Shown in pieces: positions 10,301-19,061 of a stretch of DNA of 64,000 nucleotides; position 1 is the stretch's first letter; every line of letters starts with the position of its first letter. Under the pieces are notes generated by a model. That model was not told the DNA's origin, did not search any database, and saw only the letters and a list, made by a program, of their open reading frames with translations. The stretch is taken from the NCBI GenBank assembly GCA_032622095.1, contig CP136066.1:147963559-148027558 (forward strand), given 5' to 3'. The position numbers and the translations under genes are program-made. Origin of the DNA: Siphonodentalium dalli. Taxonomy: Eukaryota > Mollusca > Scaphopoda > Gadilida > Siphonodentaliidae.

Positions 10301-13300
10301 GGATTTTGGAAGCCAGATTTAGGATGGAAACCGGTCTATAATTACCGGGTGAAGTTTTTTTATTTTTCTTATAAATGGGAACCACTCTTGCAACTTTCAA
10401 ATCGTTTGGAATGATCACGTAGTGTATTGTCAGATTTATAATGTGTGTCAAGGGGGAAGAAATCACTGAAGCGCCATCTCGAAGAAACCTTGCTGGTATC
10501 ATATCCAATAAGTGCAATGGGAAGTTGGAGATATTTAAATTGGACAACCCACACGAATAGTCTCTAGCACGGCTCTCATTATTTCGAAAGTTATACATGT
10601 ACTAACCCCGCGTCAACGAGTTTCTTTGTATGGCACTCTGTCCTCTTCCATCGCTGAAATCATCCGCTAGTCTGAAGGACATTCTCTCGATGAACGCGTA
10701 ATCTGCCTCAGCTCTCAGCATTGCGTTCATATGCAATTTGTCGACTGGAATTGGAAGAAAAAACATGACTGAATAATGATTCCTTACGAGAAAACAAATT
10801 AAATTTAATAGGAGATTATGAACGAGCTGCATAGATATGGTATATTGGATGGTCCGTCAATGATTAGACGTATTTTGTGTTTCATGCCAATACAGGATGA
10901 GTCGCCAATCCATGCATGTTTACCCGAATGGCGAAGGCGATCCCCTGACATTTTCGTGATTTTCCGCAAATTCACTTATAATATATAGACGAAAGTCTAT
11001 CTGTAGGGAACACACGAACATATATGTATGTATACCTGTATTAAACAGTTTTAGAGCAGTTGAGTTGGTTCTTGCAACGCGACCACAAGAGGTATCTTTG
11101 TTGGTGTGTCTCGCAATACTGCCACCACCACCGATATACTGGGCAATGTCTACTCAAATGCTCCCTGCTGATAATAGAGTTATCTTGGAATATTCAGATT
11201 TGCCAATTACCACAAAATGACAACAGCCAAATGACAAACATTTTACACCTCGTACCTCGACAGATTATTTGCACGACGGTGGAAATCTGTCTTGAAACAT
11301 TACTACGTCATCCCAGGTTTTATTCATACATGGTTATTCGTGTATTTTAAATGATGTCCTTAGCTATTGTCATATATATGATATCTTATTAAATACACAT
11401 TACACATACTTTGCGAACTAAGTAGCTCAGTGTGTTACTAGCCTGTTATATACAGGTATACATAAGTAATAAATGCCTACTGGTCACGATGTATTCACTG
11501 GTTAGATGGACATTCATGAGAGTGTGGCGTTGACACAGACGCCACTAGGTGGAGGTCGTATGCATGCACGATGGTTCTTTTCATTCCATGAATACACGCT
11601 GAGAACAGTCTGTATGTAAGTACTTACCCATCGTCTTAATCAAACAATTGATCAATGCCTTTAACACACGTTAAAACTTCTCACTGTCGCCAAAGTCAAT
11701 TTAACTGTCAGACAACTTAGGTGGCATAGATATAATCTAATAAAATTGCACAGACCAAAACAGGAGCAAGACAGTTGTTAGTTTCTATCAATTGCAAATT
11801 TATCCGGAAATTAATTAGATTGAGCAAATTTGTCGTTTCAGTTTGTTGTTTTATAATCCATTTATACGGTGTACATTGAAGAGCGTTTAGTATGCTTGTT
11901 TTTATCATTTTGTGACAAACCGGATACAACATCTTTAGTCTGAGAAATGGTGTGACCCATACTTCAGGGACGTGATCCGGACATTCATTGGTTAAAAGGG
12001 GGTGTGTATTTAGACCACCCATGCGCGTTAACCAATCCGTTTTCGCAACTTTACTAATTTTCATTTGCACTCCCATCGATATGAAATTAGATTGTTTTAC
12101 CTGTATGGTACTTGAAAGCTTCCAACTCATAATAAGTTCCAACCAAAACATCATCTAGTATTGGACATTTTCTGACCGATGACGAATCAATATAATTTTT
12201 TGTATCGAGAATTGGAAAATAATCAATCCACGTTTCATGCACCGATAGTGGTTGGTTATTTATAATAACAGAAACATTCAACCATTGTTTCCTTCCGAAA
12301 TGGCCGACTGCTGTTCATCCAGCCACGAATATACGATAGAGAGCTGGTTCTTTTATTTCCAATGTACGGGGTATATTCAGACTTAGTTCACTGCCAAAAG
12401 CTTATTGCGACACATCCGAGCGCAGAGGACGCGAGTATGTCAGGGGATCCTGGGCTATCATCCCTAGGGGACATTTTAAGAATAAGAAATAGGTTAAATT
12501 TGGTGCACATTGTGTGGTTTTGGCAGTCATATCGGAGGCGGACTAGAATCAAAATTTTACAGTATAAAATAATACTATTAGATACAACTATGAGGTAACC
12601 GTAATTGGCGAAAAAAGTGTGCAGGCACAGTCATGTTCTCTGCCAATCCCGACTATACGTCTCCTCTGACCATATTTATCAGGTTATCCTGACAATCACC
12701 GCCGACTATTTTCGTGAGTTTGTTCAACTCATTATTCTATTGTTTAGTACCAGCGATCTGTTCCACATGTGGAACAATCCCCACACAAGAGCTCCGACAG
12801 TTAAACAAAGTCCAATAATCTAATAAAATAAATACATGAGACAGAAGAAGGATGAGGTGGGTAAAATTAATTCTACCATCACAGCTATATATAATTCGGT
12901 ATAGGATAAAACAAATTTCTGTACTAATCAACAAAATTAATGAACATCATAACATTATTTGGTATTATTTGACCAGGCATTCTTGAATATTGATGTTTAT
13001 ATGTGCAAGTTTATTAAACTCTGGACGGATTATTGTACGATATATCACTAAAAGAAAACCAAATTACTCACATTCAGAGTGGGCTTCGTCTGCCTCCATC
13101 CTTGTCCCGGACACGTTCGGTCGGTAAACCCAATACGTGTTATTCCAATTGGTCCTTATGCTGCCAGAATATTTCCCCGCGGCTGCAGTTCGGGGTTTTA
13201 TGCTTTCATTGGCAACTACTTCCTCATCATTCCCCGAAAGCACTATCCATCTCCACTGGAACAGTGTCCCAATAGCGAGCACAACTTGCGCAAACCAGCG

Positions 13301-13462
13301 CCCGGGTTGCTCTGGTTTCTGGTAGGTGCGAGCTGCTTTCGACGGGTCCCACGAACCCAGTTCCGGTATGCAACCGGTGACTGCCAGCTGATCACAACCA
13401 GTGTTTGTTTCGAAATCTATTTCAAAAACATACGTTCCTTTACTATGTTTCCAATCCATCAT
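6629..13462 (-). CDS. Gene 1: CBM20-domain protein with long disordered tail (5 exons, intact)
   Basis: Proposed join: 13072-13462, 12101-12307, 10607-10744, 7916-7978 and 6629-7353, read on the minus strand, giving 1,524 nt or 507 aa plus stop. Residues about 8-120 are a CBM20 starch/glycogen-binding domain (VTGCIPELGSWDPSKA, WFAQVVL, FQWRWIVL). Residues about 131-266 (exons 2-4) match nothing I recognise. The last 240 residues are Ser/Thr/Asp/Glu-rich and probably disordered, closing with the basic KKGFLRRMRRAFATIFS. No signal peptide or clear membrane span is seen. Every donor is GT, every acceptor AG, and all introns are phase 1; independently found exons joining in frame is the main support for the model. 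Intron 3 contains retrotransposon C. Glycogen binding is inferred from the domain, and tethering to a membrane through the basic tail is speculation. A 5' UTR exon may exist upstream. Confidence 0.75.
7500..7523. repeat. ACC microsatellite in intron 4
   Basis: An (ACC)n run whose length varies among units (shortest in unit 5 near 59099, longest in unit 4 near 49598). Confidence 0.9.
7553..7735. repeat. Degenerate minisatellite in intron 4, period about 80-90 bp
   Basis: The block 'ggtgaatatgagc' plus 'cgttataatctacct' plus 'ggactatatataaa' occurs twice, with a third partial copy starting near 7712. Unit 4 (49672-49740) has lost one repeat, so copy number varies across the array. Confidence 0.75.
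7916..7978 (-). CDS. Gene 1 exon 4 (63 nt)
   Basis: A strong acceptor (cctttattttag) and strong donor (AATG then GTAAGTAT) bracket 63 nt, phase 1 at both ends. It encodes NTVEDVFDAVIVRDSMTNNN. It has the same length in all five units, and only unit 3 has a weakened donor. Confidence 0.8.
7979..9001. other. Intron 3, part downstream of element C
   Basis: No exon with credible splice sites is seen. It holds a short GATA microsatellite near 8311 and a conserved block 8551-8990 with ORFs on both strands. Neither resembles a known protein, and the block shows no frame preference among units. Confidence 0.45.
9002..10598 (-). mobile_element. Non-LTR retrotransposon C (L2/CR1-like), 5'-truncated, in intron 3
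   Basis: The minus-strand frames encode RT motifs in order: VARVVPIYKKN, GNYRPVSILNLASKILE, HQSGFRAGFSTEST, VFIDPQKAFDTVNHTILLDKL, CGVQGSMLGPLLFLLYVND, LLYADDSALIV, and then the thumb and C-terminus (MKYLGACLDE, QCHLDYASSIWYSSL). This set fits the L2/CR1 part of the Jockey superfamily. The endonuclease is absent. Unit 1 has a stop before VFIDPQ, a 3-nt loss in the PQG box, and a TGG-to-TAG change near 9076. It is dead, starts just inside the exon 3 donor intron sequence, and was present before the array duplicated. Confidence 0.85.
10607..10744 (-). CDS. Gene 1 exon 3 (138 nt)
   Basis: The acceptor has a long pyrimidine tract (ttttttcttccaattccag) followed by TC. The donor is CGGG followed by GTTAGTAC. 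Phase is 1-1, so exon 2's G plus TC gives Val. It encodes DKLHMNAMLRAEADYAFIER and continues through SFRLADDF to NSLTR. No known fold is recognised, but the length and frame are identical in all five units. Confidence 0.8.
10745..12100. other. Intron 2, non-coding
   Basis: No second exon could be supported. A strong isolated donor (ACGATGG then GTAAGTAC) near 11630 might serve a small extra exon. The 145-codon minus-strand frame at 11717-12154 overlaps exon 2 in another frame and lacks a matching acceptor. Confidence 0.45.
12101..12307 (-). CDS. Gene 1 exon 2 (207 nt)
   Basis: It starts after a tandem NAGNAG acceptor (gaacagcag) and ends ACAG before GTAAAACA. Phase 1-1; 68 whole codons run from GHFGRKQWLNVSVIINNQPL to YYELEAFKYHT. 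Use of the upstream AG would add one residue. This is the exon that carries frame-breaking deletions in units 3, 4 and 5. Confidence 0.72.
12308..13071. other. Intron 1, non-coding
   Basis: ORFs occur on both strands (for example a plus-strand 78-codon frame at 12362-12598), but none has supporting splice sites in the right phase. Confidence 0.45.
13072..13462 (-). CDS. Gene 1 exon 1: CBM20 starch/glycogen-binding domain
   Basis: Two adjacent ATGs open the frame at 13462 and 13459; the second has A at -3 and G at +4. The frame encodes YVFEIDF, then VTGCIPELGSWDPSKA (the CBM20 G-x-x-x-x-L-G-x-W signature), W in the RWFAQVVL strand, FQWRWIVL, and a terminal NNTYWVY strand. The donor is GAAT before GTGAGTAA. 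The usual 'WE.G.NR' of CBM20 is replaced by VVANESIKPRT, so one of the two sugar sites may be altered. Confidence 0.85.
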
Positions 13463-15844
13463 AGATGTATAATTATAGTGAAATATAATAAAATGCTGAA
13501 TATGCTGCAAAGGTTGTTGGAAAATGTAGAGAAAATTCGAAGCACGTCAGATTAACAAAGATTTGTTTCTGGTCTGAAGGCAAAGTCGCATTGGGAGAGC
13601 CAAGATGTGTTGCGACGACAACTGGTTGTGACGTCGGGGTCGCGTTGCGTAATTACCATGTAGTGCAGCGGCCTGCATATGGTGCCAAAATTGTGCACGT
13701 TGTGACAAAAGCACTAAACTTGGCATATAATCTCGATGGTGTTTGAAAACGAGAAAGAAGAGAAGCTAAATTTTCAAGATGCCCGTGGTTGCCATGGTAA
13801 CCGATTTTCAAAATGGCCATCGAAATCCCTTCTGTGTGTCGATATAGGAGGCCAAATGCTTGCTTTTCCAATCATATTTTAATGCAAAATTTAATTAGTT
13901 GATAACTTAGTGTAATTGGATGTTTAATCGGAGTATGCATGTGCTGTTCAAACAAGAATTGCTGAACATGGGGTCCAAAATTACTTAGAATATGGCCTCC
14001 ATTTAACGTAAAATTTCTTACAATATGGCCTCCATTTAACCGCAAAATTACGATAATTTAATTATTTCAATTGCGTGTATTCTTCTAACCTTATCTTAAA
14101 CAATTAGCACAGTGAAACTGACGAAATGATATATAGAACAACTGACTTACATGTCAGGTACATTATAAAGATGCACATAATATTTGTCCCAGCGAGCATA
14201 TCACCACAGTATATGTATGATCAGTCATTCGTTGGGCTCAATATGCAGCGGTGCTACTCGACGTTATCATATTAGACCAATAGCTTTGTGCCAAAATTTT
14301 GCAAAATCGTGACAGAATTTACTAAAGCAGGATACTTTGCCGATATGCGGAATGGGACAAGGGAAAACATTTTGCGGGGGTTGGGCAGAAATAATGTACT
14401 TCACTGAAGGTGAAGGTCCCAACTCGAAATTGCATGTTTTTCTGTGACTTTTCTGATTCCGATATCGCAATAAACATTGAATTAATTACCCAGGAGAAAT
14501 TCCATAATTGTAAACGACGCAAAGCAAAATCGCTCATAAAGTCACTTAAATCGTGAACTTTTGAGTTAGGACCTTCACCTACATTAAAGTAAATTATTAA
14601 GGAACAGATAATAACTAAGAGATATATTCCCCCCGTTATTTTTTCAACTTCACAAGGATCCCTGCCAAAACTTCAAAAAGATCCAAGGTTTTGTATACTG
14701 GTGGAATATGATCTCCACGGGCGTTAGCCATATCTGAGTTTCATGACATGATCTAAGCTCGACCAGTCGTCACGCTGTGGGAAAATTGAACCAGCACAAA
14801 CGAAACTATATCAAACTTACCGACAATTACCAGAAACAAAAACTCTTATTTCCGCCCCAAAATCGACAAATTTGTTCGGAAATATATACGGTGTAGGTAC
14901 GGTATGTTTTGAAGTACATGTATAACTGTTACGAAATGGGTTCGCACGACCCATGTCCATTTAACCCTTTACCCAACAAACCGGCCAAAAACGGCCAAAT
15001 AAAGCTGCAACAAATATGGATATCATTGGAACCGGCTCATTGACCACATTGTGATGGTTACAGTTATACCCTGTGCCAATGTATTCTCTTATATATGAGA
15101 GTCGACTATAGGTCGCCTAGCATATATAAGAGAATGCATTGGCCTAAAATAAATCTTTTTTTAACACTTTTTACCATTTTTTCTTACATTCTTTAACAAT
15201 TTTATAATTTTTAATGTGTTAAGCCAATGCATTCTCTTATATATGCGAGGCGACCTATGGTCGACTCGTATACATAAGAGAATGCATTGGCACAGGGTCG
15301 TTCTGTTGGGTAAAGGGTTAGGAGATTTTGGCGTTCAAATTTCACAAGCTCGAAAAATATTGATGAAATCACTTGAACACTTATATCTTATCAACGATAA
15401 TTACGCCCATATAGTATGGGAGTTTACTGCGAAGCTGATCTGGCCGTGTCAATGGAGCGATGAGGATATCTCGCAGAACAATACATTTCAGTTTTATTCA
15501 GAGTTATTTCGGTAAATATACAACAAACTGTTTCATCTGGCAAATATTACGACAAATAAAAAAAGCGGAACGGCCGCGGTTTCTCATGTTGCGGTATGTA
15601 ACTTTTATGACCGCGTAAATTGCTCTCGATATTTAGGTTTGAACAATGGCTGGGCCACTATGGAAGATTTTATTCCGGGAATACAATGCATAGTATAACA
15701 GCTAACATTGCTGATGAATTATGTCTCAGTTGGAATGTAGACTAAATGTCCTATTTCGAAGTGTCAGGTGTGTATTTAATCCGATTAGTAGATTTTTGAT
15801 CAGCATTTGTGGTGTGGTGAATGAGAAACTTGCAGTGAGAAGCA
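13463..15844. repeat. Unit 1 non-coding right arm
   Basis: This lies upstream of gene 1 and should contain its promoter, but no TATA box or other element could be fixed. A 30-odd-bp tandem duplication ('atatggcctccatttaac') occurs near 14000 and is single in unit 0. A piggyBac-like MITE sits at 14965-15317. Counterparts in later units are 25172-27210, 39757-42183 and 53321-55761. No gene is seen. Confidence 0.6.
14965..15317. mobile_element. piggyBac-like MITE with two internal hairpins (unit 1 copy)
   Basis: The termini CCCTTTACCCAACA and TGTTGGGTAAAGGG are perfect inverted repeats. The insertion is flanked by TTAA on the left and a mutated TTAG on the right. It contains two hairpins built from 'ccaatg.attctcttatatatg' arms. 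It is 37 nt shorter internally than the unit 3 and 4 copies and encodes no protein. Confidence 0.85.
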
Positions 15845-17239
15845 TATATGAAATATGATCCCTTTTTCCCGCCAGGAGGTGAAATTTATTACTTTTCCAT
15901 ATTGCTTTATGTTTGGGTTATTCCATAATGTACATGCTGATATTTTACGATTGTTTCGATCTTTCTCTAGAAATTTTGTGAATGCCATCAGGACATCATG
16001 CCAAAAAGGATTGGTTAATTTTTGTGCCTGTTTTTCTATGTAAGAATAGTCATAAGTAAGGAACATAGGGTCATTGCGTAAAGGTATATCTGTTAAGGGG
16101 ATCCATTTGGCACTTTTAGTTACGAGGCGCCTCACCCAAGTTATTTTCATGGATAGCATAAATTTGTTTACATCAACCATTTTTAATCCGCCATTCTTAT
16201 AACCCTGACAAATAACTTTGCGTTTAACTCGATCACGCTTCGAGTTCCAGAGAAAATTAAAGAGCGTTGTGTCAAGATTTTTCATAAAAATATTACTGGG
16301 ATTTGGTAGAGCTACAAACAGATGCGTTAATTTTGGGAGTATTAGCGATTTTATCACCGTTATTCGACCAATGGGTGTAAGTAACCGGTGTTTCCATGTT
16401 GCTATCAAACGTTTGACTTCTGCAAGTTTTTTTTTATCATAATTGATATGCATTTTGTCAAGGTTGGTATCAAAGTGTATTCCAAGGAGATTGAAAGTAC
16501 TATAAAATTTTAGTCCAAGATCTGGGCATATAATATCCGTACGGCCCGTATAAGAGCCAATCCACGACGCCTGACACTTGCTATTGTTAATTTTCAGGCC
16601 TGAATAATCTGTAAATGAGTTTAAAATAGTATATACTTCCCTAAGGCTTTCATCACTACCGTCCAAGACGAGAGTCGTGTCGTCTGCATACTGTGTAATT
16701 TTGTATTCTAAATTGCCGAGGTTGATACCTGTAATGCGGTCATTGGACTTTATCATAATAGCTAAGATTTCCGCGCATATCAAAAAAATATACGGCGAGA
16801 CTGGGTCACCCTGTCGACAGCCACGATATAGTTTGAAACTCTGAGATATATGCCCATTTATTAAAATAGATGAGTTGATATTCGTATAAAATATAGAAAT
16901 CCACCTCTTCATGGCATCTCCAAAATTAAATATCATCTTGATAAGCTCATACAAAGTTGTAACAGCCTTATTTGAAGCAAATTTGTTCATCGCTTTGAAT
17001 GACCCTCTTCTACCGAAAAGGACTCCGAGATAACTGAATGTATCAACGTAATCTGAGGCAACACCTCGGTACTGTATCGTTGGATAATTCTTCGGTTTCC
17101 TTTTTGCGAAACATACTATAGTTTTAGTTTTTGAGATGTTTACTTTCAGTTTCCAAATGTCACAATAGTCGGATAATAAATCAAGTGAATTCTGTAAATC
17201 GTGTTGTGATTCTGACAACAAAACTGTGTCGTCGGCATA
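15800..17239 (-). mobile_element. Chimeric open frame joining RT of element A to RT of element B
   Basis: One uninterrupted minus-strand frame of about 480 codons. It opens with element A's YADD box (17228-17239) and thumb (LLSESQHDLQNSLDLL, SYLGVLFGRRG). It crosses the array junction at 16933 and continues into element B's palm (RGCRQGDPVSPYIFLICAEI, a second YADD at 16679-16690, then LPKLTHLFVALPNP and FNFLWNSKRDR). It ends at 15800 in unit sequence. The fusion was created by the tandem duplication. It is not expected to be a working polymerase, since neither RT is complete. Confidence 0.8.
15845..16932 (-). mobile_element. Non-LTR retrotransposon B (Tx1/L1-like), truncated both ends, unit 1/2 junction
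   Basis: The palm-to-thumb region has RGCRQGDPVSPYIFLICAEI, ITQYADDTTLVLDGSDES, SGLKINNSKCQ and the long connection region (FNFLWNSKRDRVKRK, KNGGLKMVDV) typical of L1/Tx1-clade elements. It begins abruptly at the A junction and ends at 15845, exactly where unit 0 has uninterrupted different sequence. Confidence 0.8.
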
Positions 17240-17885
17240 AAGGATTATAAATTATTTCAAAACAATTCCGAGTTGCTCAAGATATGAGATGCATTAGTAA
17301 GACCCTTCACATTTGCGTCAGAGAGAAAACATTCGAGATCGTTAACATAGTGAGAATAAAAACGGCGAGAGGTCACCCCCCTTGTCTGACTTCGACATTA
17401 GACACAAAAGTTCCGGACACCTGGCCGTTCAAGACCACTTTGGATTTAATCCCGCGGTATATATTAGTAATGATATTTAGCATCTTGCTCTTAATTCCAG
17501 ATATTCCTATTATACCATAGACCTTCCCTCCACACATGCAAAATCGAATGTTTTTTCCAGGTCCACAAAAGCGCAATATAAATGTATTTTTTTTTGTAGT
17601 GTAATCTTGCTAAGTCAATCAAAGAATTGAGGAAAACTGGATTGTCGGTTGTGGAATATCTTGTTCTGAGTCCACTCTGAAATTTTGAGATCAAATTTCC
17701 TGACTGAGAAATTGAATTAAGCCTGAGATTAAGAACATAGGTAAATAGCTTCCCAAAACAACTAAGAATAGTTATGCCACGATAATTCCCCAGATCACGT
17801 TTCTTATATATCGGGATTATATTACCCACCAACAAACTATCAGGCACAACACGCCACGAACTGAAAGGATGTGATCTCAATATTA
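16933..17885 (-). mobile_element. Retrotransposon A, 5' part, unit 2
   Basis: Same element as at 4603-6180, but retaining the YADD region and cut at the array junction. The finger/palm frame is 17491-17880, and a frameshift lies in a T-run near 17586. Confidence 0.75.
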
Positions 17886-18336
17886 ACTGAGGGTGCAGAC
17901 AAGGGGAGGTATATAAGGAAATAAAATGTTAAATGGGTTAAACATGTTCGCCACTGGATGGTTATTTATAATGAAAGTAAGAATATTTTAGTTCTGTGAT
18001 TTTTCATGCTATTCTTGGTATTAATGGTTTAAAAATTGAATGACGTTTCAGCTGTATCCACAATGAAGGCCTTGATGCACTTTAGTTTCCGCTATATATG
18101 TGAGCTGTATGTCAGTGAATATCCAATCATAATATGTTAACGGTCAACAAATTTATTAAGACAATCAACTTAAAACTAAAAATTAAAGATTTTTTTTTTA
18201 CAGAAAATATGTTGGCTAAATGGAAAATTGACACCCTTATCGTCTTTCACAAGCGATGCGTCCTAGTCTCGGCGTATCTATGATCTCGCAAAGCCCAACA
18301 ATTGTAGGAGACAGGGCAATGTTAATATCTCTGTTT

Positions 18337-19061
18337 TTAATTATTATCTGTATTGTGCCGCCTGGTGCAAGAAAAGATGGTCGCAAATGCACGTCTCATA
18401 CGTCTTTGGAATCCTTTCTTCGGCGCAGCAGCCAGATCATCTTGAACATTCACATGCTTGCAAGTTTCAATTGAACTGAATTGTCTGACATTGCATATGT
18501 CGCTGCCGTTTTCACTGTTGGTGGATTCGACGTCCTTATTTATCGCTGCGTCTGCGTCATATTCTTGCCCGAACGAGCCAGAAACATTATCGGTTACTTC
18601 CGGACCATCAACGAGAATATCTGCTCTTTTACCAGAGCCGCCAACTGCGGTTAGACTCGTACTCGCAGTATTTTCTTCCTGCTCGTCAGATGTTTTTTCA
18701 GAATTATTCCGATGTTCCGAGGTAGTCGTTGATGAGTTTTGTGACGATGCATTATGTTCGCAGAATCTATTGACGTCCTTGGTGCGGGTCACACCTATTG
18801 GAGCACCACCATCAGCGACGGTCTTTGCGGTCGCGGTTGGTTTGTATTCTGTAGCAGTATCATCAGATACAGTGGTCGGCGAGGATCCGACCGCAGCTGG
18901 TGGTACATGTACTTTCGAAATGTCACATACTATATCGGTGGACACGTCGGGGGCTACACATGTGACATCAAGATCTGCATCGAGTTTATATGCGCTCGTG
19001 ATTGAGTTAGGTCCCGTTGTTGCGTGCAAATGTCCATCTGCCTTGTGTCCATCTTGGATTG
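18337..19061 (-). CDS. Gene 2 exon 5
   Basis: Terminal exon with the same acceptor as gene 1 (ttgacag then CA) and a stop at 18337. The basic C-terminus has GFQRRMRRAF where the other copies have GFLRRMRRAF. Confidence 0.8.

Larger units (their letters stand above)
5432..16932. repeat. Tandem array unit 1 (about 11.5 kb)
   Basis: From left to right it contains the 5' part of element A, gene 1 exon 5, exon 4, element C in intron 3, exon 3, exon 2, exon 1, the non-coding right arm with a MITE, and the truncated element B. The sequence from 5432 recurs at 16933, 28299, 47320 and 56848. Units 1 and 2 differ at only about 1% of positions by eye (seven substitutions over the 725 nt of exon 5). Relative to the others, unit 1 lacks about 195 nt of element A near 5560. 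Confidence 0.92.

Noticed and set aside
11717-12154. 145-codon minus-strand ORF in intron 2, fused to exon 2 in unit 3
   Set aside because: It overlaps exon 2 in another frame, has no acceptor in phase 1, and is disrupted in unit 4. The unit 3 fusion is a by-product of the 4-nt deletion.
12362-12598. 78-codon plus-strand ORF in intron 1
   Set aside because: No homology is recognised and there is no splice support. It starts in intron sequence between exons 1 and 2 of the opposite strand.
12737-12934. Possible transmembrane exon in intron 1
   Set aside because: The hydrophobic reading would need a phase-0 acceptor that does not match exon 1's phase-1 donor, and the donor is weak.
14267-14537. 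Two overlapping minus-strand ORFs in the right arm, present in all units
   Set aside because: They overlap in different frames, contain no domain, and are present only as broken similarity in unit 0.
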